A stretch of DNA of 16,288 nucleotides from an uncultured Ruthenibacterium sp. (lineage in GTDB: Bacteria; Bacillota; Clostridia; Oscillospirales; Ruminococcaceae), in assembly GCA_910587145.1 (NCBI GenBank), contig CAJUMH010000026.1:24579-40866 (forward strand), in the 5' to 3' direction. Within the stretch, counting starts at the first letter, position 1. Every line of letters begins with the position of its first letter. The notes under the pieces were generated by a model. It had not been told where the DNA came from. It did not search any database and worked only from the letters and a program-made list of their open reading frames with translations. Shown in pieces: positions 13,079 to 16,288 of the stretch. The position numbers were made by a program, and so were the translations under genes.

Positions 13079-14140
13079 ATGAAGATCCGATCGCTGAATC
13101 CCAATTTCCGGCGCCGCCTCGTTACGTATGGCATTGTGGCAGCCGCGTTTGTGTTTATTCAGATCCTTTCGGGAGCGGGCCTGCTCACAAACTCTCTTTC
13201 CGGCCAGCTTGTGCCGATCTGTGCCTATGTGATCATGGCGGTTTCGCTGAACCTGACGGTGGGCATTTTGGGCGAGCTGAGCCTGGGCCACGCGGGCTTT
13301 ATGAGCGTGGGCGCCTTTACGGGCGCGTTTCTTTCGGTGTGCTGCAAGGATGTCCTGCCGGGCTGGCTCACCCTCACGCTCGCGCTGCTGGCCGGCACGG
13401 CGGCGGCCGCGCTTGTCGGCGTGCTCATCGGCATTCCGGTGCTGCGCCTGCAGGGCGATTATCTGGCCATTGTTACGCTCGCCTTCGGCGAGATCATTAA
13501 AAACCTGCTCAACTCCTTTTATATCGGGCGCGACAGCGCGGGCTTTCATCTTTCGTTCAAGGATGCGCTTTCGCTGGGGCTGGACGATACGGGCGAGGTG
13601 ATCATCAACGGCGCGCAGGGCGTTACGGGCATGCCCCGCAGCGCTTCGTTCACGCTGGGGATCGTGCTCATCCTTGTTACGCTGTTTGTTGTGCAGAATC
13701 TGGTGGATTCCCGCACCGGGCGCGCGATCATGTCCATCCGCGACAATCGCATTGCGGCGGAATCCGTCGGCATCAACGTCACCCGGTACAAGATGATCGC
13801 ATTTACGGTTTCGGCGGCGCTGGCGGGCCTGGCCGGCGCTATGTACGCGCACAATTTTTCCACGCTGGTGGCGCGCAAATTCGATTATAATACATCGATT
13901 CTTGTGCTGGTATTTATTGTTGTGGGCGGCCTTGGCAACATTCGCGGCTCGGTGATTGCCGCGGCGGCGCTTACCGTTCTGCCCGAGCTGCTGCGCGGCT
14001 TCAGCGATTACCGAATGCTTGTTTATGCGGTGGTGCTCATCGTGATGATGCTGTTCAACCAAAGCCCGCAGTTTGCGGCATGGCGGCAGAAGCTGGCGGC
14101 AAAGTTCCGGCGCCGCCGGCCGAACAGAAAGGAGGCCTGA
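13079..14140 (+). CDS. livM: Branched-chain amino acid-type ABC transporter permease LivM
   Basis: The 353-residue membrane protein shows the LivM patterns SLNLTVGILGELSLGHAGFM, LRLQGDYLAIVTLAFGEI and TGRAIMSIRDNRIAAESVGI (the ATPase-facing loop). About eight to ten membrane segments are present, with a very basic C-terminal tail (KFRRRRPNRKEA). A GTG at 13070, directly after the livH stop, is in frame, but ATG 13079 is preferred because AGGTGA lies six bases before it; the difference is three residues. The AAAGGAGG at the end of this gene is the ribosome binding site of livG. Confidence 0.94.
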   Translation: MKIRSLNPNFRRRLVTYGIVAAAFVFIQILSGAGLLTNSLSGQLVPICAYVIMAVSLNLTVGILGELSLGHAGFMSVGAFTGAFLSVCCKDVLPGWLTLTLALLAGTAAAALVGVLIGIPVLRLQGDYLAIVTLAFGEIIKNLLNSFYIGRDSAGFHLSFKDALSLGLDDTGEVIINGAQGVTGMPRSASFTLGIVLILVTLFVVQNLVDSRTGRAIMSIRDNRIAAESVGINVTRYKMIAFTVSAALAGLAGAMYAHNFSTLVARKFDYNTSILVLVFIVVGGLGNIRGSVIAAAALTVLPELLRGFSDYRMLVYAVVLIVMMLFNQSPQFAAWRQKLAAKFRRRRPNRKEA

Positions 14141-14143
14141 CGC

Positions 14144-14908
14144 ATGGCACTGTTAGAGGTTCGCAATCTGGGCATTACCTTCGGCGGCCTGCACGCGGTG
14201 GATCAGTTTGCCGTTTCTATCGAAAAAGGCCAGCTGTTCGGTCTCATCGGCCCGAACGGCGCGGGCAAGACCACGGTTTTTAATCTGCTTACCGGCGTCT
14301 ATCAGCCCACCGAGGGAGAGATCGTGCTGGACGGCAAAAGCATTGTCGGGCAAAAACCGGCCGTCATCAACCGGGCCGGCGTTGCACGCACCTTTCAGAA
14401 CATCCGCCTGTTTAAGGATCTGACGGTGCTGGACAATGTAAAGGTGGCGCTGCACAATCAGGTAAAATATCTTACACTCACGGGCGTGCTGCGCCTGCCT
14501 GCCTATTTTAAGCAGGAACGTGTGATGAACGAAAAGGCCCATTCGCTGCTGGAGATCTTCGATCTGGACGGCGAGGCGGGGCAGCCGGCATCGAGCCTGC
14601 CCTACGGCAAGCAGCGCAAGCTGGAGATCGCCCGTGCGCTGGCTACCAGCCCGAAGCTGCTGCTTTTGGACGAGCCCGCGGCCGGCATGAACCCCAACGA
14701 AACCGCCGAATTGATGGAGATCGTGCGCCTGGTGCGAGACCGCTTCGGCATCGCGATCCTTTTGATCGAACACGATATGAGCTTTGTGATGGGCCTGTGC
14801 GAGCGCATCGTTGTGCTGGATTACGGCCGCGTGATCACCGAGGGCGACCCCGAAGCCGTGCGCACAAACCCGAAGGTGGTTGCGGCGTATTTAGGAGGTG
14901 AGGCGTAA
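14144..14908 (+). CDS. livG: Branched-chain amino acid-type ABC transporter ATPase LivG
   Basis: The 254-residue protein is one of two ATPases of the importer. Walker A is GPNGAGKT (36-43), and the Q-loop region reads ARTFQNIRLFKDLTVLDNV. The signature is LPYGKQRKLEIARAL (152-166), a common LivG variant of LSGGQ in which tyrosine-glycine replaces the double glycine. Walker B is LLLLDEP (172-178), and the switch histidine lies in LLIEHDMSFV. The family insert after the Q-loop (HNQVKYLTLTGVLRLPAY) distinguishes LivG from the shorter LivF. It starts three bases after livM, with its ribosome binding site inside livM. Confidence 0.94.
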   Translation: MALLEVRNLGITFGGLHAVDQFAVSIEKGQLFGLIGPNGAGKTTVFNLLTGVYQPTEGEIVLDGKSIVGQKPAVINRAGVARTFQNIRLFKDLTVLDNVKVALHNQVKYLTLTGVLRLPAYFKQERVMNEKAHSLLEIFDLDGEAGQPASSLPYGKQRKLEIARALATSPKLLLLDEPAAGMNPNETAELMEIVRLVRDRFGIAILLIEHDMSFVMGLCERIVVLDYGRVITEGDPEAVRTNPKVVAAYLGGEA

Positions 14909-15624
14909 TGGGCGTGATGCTTTCCGTAAAGGATCTTGTTGTAAATTACGGCGCGATCAATGCCATCAAGGGCATTTCGTTCGAGGTGAACGAGGGCGAG
15001 ATCGTTACGCTCATCGGCGCGAACGGCGCGGGTAAAACCACCACGCTGCACGCCATCTCCCGTTTGCTGCGGCCCAAACAGGGCGAGATTACGTTTTGTG
15101 GCCAGTCCATCAGCCATATGGAGGCGCACAGGATCATCGGCCTTGGCCTTACGCAGGTTCCCGAGGGGCGGCGCGTATTCTCCCAGCTTACCGTGCAGCA
15201 GAATCTGGCGCTTGGCGCATATACACGCCGGGACGGCGCAGACGCCGTTGCTGCCGATTTTGAGATGGTATTCGAGCGGCTTCCGCGCCTGAAGGAGCGC
15301 CGCAAGCAGATTGCGGGCACGCTTTCGGGCGGCGAGCAGCAAATGCTTGCCATTGGCCGCGCGCTGATGTGCAAACCGAAAATGATGCTGCTCGACGAGC
15401 CCTCGATGGGCCTTTCCCCGCTATTGGTGCAGGAGATCTTCCGCATCATCCACGATGTGAACGCCTCCGGCGTGACGGTGCTGCTGGTGGAGCAGAACGC
15501 AAAAATGGCGCTGGAAATTGCGAACCGCGCCTATGTGCTGGAAACGGGCTCCATCGTAATGTCCGGCGACGCGCATGAGCTGGCCAACAACGACAGCGTG
15601 CGCAAGGCGTACCTGGGCGGATAA
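14908..15624 (+). CDS. livF: Branched-chain amino acid-type ABC transporter ATPase LivF
   Basis: The 238-residue protein is the second ATPase. Walker A is GANGAGKT (37-44), the Q-loop region is LTQVPEGRRVFSQLTVQQNL with the VPEGR typical of LivF, the signature is LSGGEQQML (139-147), Walker B is MMLLDEP and the switch region is LLVEQNAKMAL. Glutamine-asparagine stands in place of the LivG His-Asp, as is usual for LivF. The start shares one base with the livG stop (TAATG), with GGAGGTGA upstream, so translation is probably coupled. It is the last gene of the operon. Confidence 0.95.
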   Translation: MGVMLSVKDLVVNYGAINAIKGISFEVNEGEIVTLIGANGAGKTTTLHAISRLLRPKQGEITFCGQSISHMEAHRIIGLGLTQVPEGRRVFSQLTVQQNLALGAYTRRDGADAVAADFEMVFERLPRLKERRKQIAGTLSGGEQQMLAIGRALMCKPKMMLLDEPSMGLSPLLVQEIFRIIHDVNASGVTVLLVEQNAKMALEIANRAYVLETGSIVMSGDAHELANNDSVRKAYLGG

Positions 15625-15732
15625 GCCGGATGGCGCCCAAAATGGCGGCTTTGACAGAAGTGAATTCCGGTTTGCAGAATTGCAGCCAGTTAAAAACTGA
15701 ATAACCGCCGCTGCATAGGACGGCACGCCAAG

Positions 15733-15766
15733 ACAGGAAATTAAGAAAAGATTTCCTGTTTTTTTT
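15733..15766 (+). terminator. Intrinsic terminator of the liv operon
   Basis: ACAGGAAAT (15733-15741) pairs with ATTTCCTGT (15751-15759) and a run of eight T starts at the end of the stem. It lies 108 bases after the livF stop. Confidence 0.9.
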
Positions 15767-16023
15767 GCGCCTGTGAGTTTTCATGTAGAATGAGAAAAAC
15801 AGCTCCGTGAAACTGGAAAAGGGTTGAAAAGGCTGGAAATGGCTAAATTGAGCCGTTTCCAGGGTGTTGAGAGGCTTGAAAACGACGATTTTCGGCGGAA
15901 ATTCCGCAGGGCGATTGAAAAATTTTGGGGGCCATTTTTGGGCGATTTTGCGGGAGCAAGCACGCGGGCAGTGGGTAGTTCAAAGGGGGGGTAAGAGCAT
16001 TTAAGCGGCCTTCTTTTTGTTTT
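15767..16023. other. Gene-free region with dyads
   Basis: No credible gene was seen. CTGGAAATGGCT (15833-15844) pairs with AGCCGTTTCCAG (15851-15862), a 12-bp stem with one G-U and a 6-base loop. GCGGAAATTCCGC near 15893 is a smaller palindrome. Base composition is more AT-rich than the genes and is rich in GGAAA/TTGAAAA words. Confidence 0.5.
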
Positions 16024-16125
16024 GGTCGGAACTTTTAGTTCCGATTGAAAAAGGAGTCCCAATTAGGAATTTTGGCGAGCTTACAGAGAATTTGATAATA
16101 ATTACTATTATTAAAAGTTCCGACC
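16024..16125. repeat. 102-bp element bounded by 13-bp inverted repeats
   Basis: GGTCGGAACTTTT (16024-16036) is exactly complementary to AAAAGTTCCGACC (16113-16125). A further GTTCCGA at 16038-16044 forms a small hairpin with the left arm (TCGGAAC, TTTTA, GTTCCGA). TAATAAT/ATTATTA forms another at about 16097-16114. No obvious target duplication flanks the element. It could be a small non-autonomous inverted-repeat element, a cluster of operator half-sites, or a structured RNA. Confidence 0.6.
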
Positions 16126-16201
16126 GGAATATGGATTTTTGTTGCATAAATCTGATTTTGGCGCGGGAAAATTGTGGCCATTGATCGGTGTCGGGCGGCG
16201 A

Positions 16202-16219
16202 GGGTTTAGAAATAAACCC
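16202..16219. other. Short GAAA-loop hairpin
   Basis: GGGTTTA and TAAACCC pair perfectly over seven bases around GAAA. The hairpin lies 25 bases upstream of the promoter at the right edge. Its role is unknown. Confidence 0.45.
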
Positions 16220-16244
16220 AAAAGCAGCAAAAAATTAAATAGTG

Positions 16245-16268
16245 TTTACACGAGCGATATGGTATAAT
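16245..16268 (+). promoter_or_regulatory. Promoter reading out of the window
   Basis: A perfect TATAAT (16263-16268) is preceded by TGG, an extended -10. TTTACA (16245-16250) is a good -35 word, but its 12-base spacing is too short, so recognition probably relies on the extended -10. The gene it serves starts beyond the right edge. Confidence 0.6.
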
Positions 16269-16288
16269 GGGAGCAAGAGATCCGAAAG

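Noticed and set aside
12197..14062. 621-codon open frame antisense to livH-livM
   Set aside because: It follows exactly the coding span of two clear permeases. Its product is rich in His/Arg/Gln, typical of the antisense of GC-rich membrane-protein codons, and it has no ribosome binding site.
16026..16044. LexA-type SOS box (GAAC-N4-GTTC)
   Set aside because: The spacing between GAAC and GTTC is five bases, not four, and flanking consensus bases do not fit.
15781..16062. 93-codon minus-strand ORF
   Set aside because: There is no ribosome binding site, the composition is Ser/Pro/Lys/Arg-rich with no domain pattern, and it spans dyads and the inverted-repeat arm.

Overview
The window looks like chromosomal DNA of a GC-rich, low-motility-signature Gram-positive anaerobe of the class Clostridia (Bacillota), plausibly a gut Oscillospiraceae-type organism. 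This is inference from several signs: strong GGAGG-type ribosome binding sites, sigma-A style TTGACA/TATAAT promoters, a type III pantothenate kinase, a DUF4830-type exported protein, a YerC/TrpR-like regulator and a lipoprotein-type LivJ. No rRNA, tRNA, transposase, integrase, phage gene or CRISPR array was found.

Left part (1-2300). A minus-strand gene for a membrane-anchored DUF4830-like protein ends in two nested repeat arrays: a 21-bp array inside the gene and a 36-bp array that carries stop codons and runs off the left edge. After a divergent 463-bp gap comes coaX, read from a good promoter through a leader of roughly 195 nt. That leader contains a perfect 29-bp inverted repeat.

Middle-left (2324-5319). 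Two divergent genes share a 131-bp control region with mirrored -10 boxes. The minus-strand gene encodes an unrecognised 485-residue protein with a C-terminal pair of membrane helices. The plus-strand gene encodes a fusion of an N-terminal HEPN-like domain (RNRLTH, an RX4H motif) to a class I SAM-dependent methyltransferase. This pair is the most unusual coding content in the window.

Middle (5526-9765). A complete spermidine/putrescine-type ABC importer operon, potABCD, has ATGA-type overlaps. It is preceded by a good promoter and a leader of about 250 nt that folds on paper into several stems, the last of which buries the potA ribosome binding site. PotD is odd: it has a signal-peptidase-I-like signal and a C-terminal membrane helix instead of a lipobox. 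A small yerC gene with a clean terminator follows.

Right part (10411-16288). After a 72-bp tandem duplication comes a complete branched-chain amino acid ABC importer operon, livJHMGF: lipoprotein binding protein, two permeases and two ATPases. It ends in a strong terminator. The last 520 bp hold no credible gene but several dyads, including a 102-bp region bounded by 13-bp inverted repeats, and a promoter that reads out of the window.
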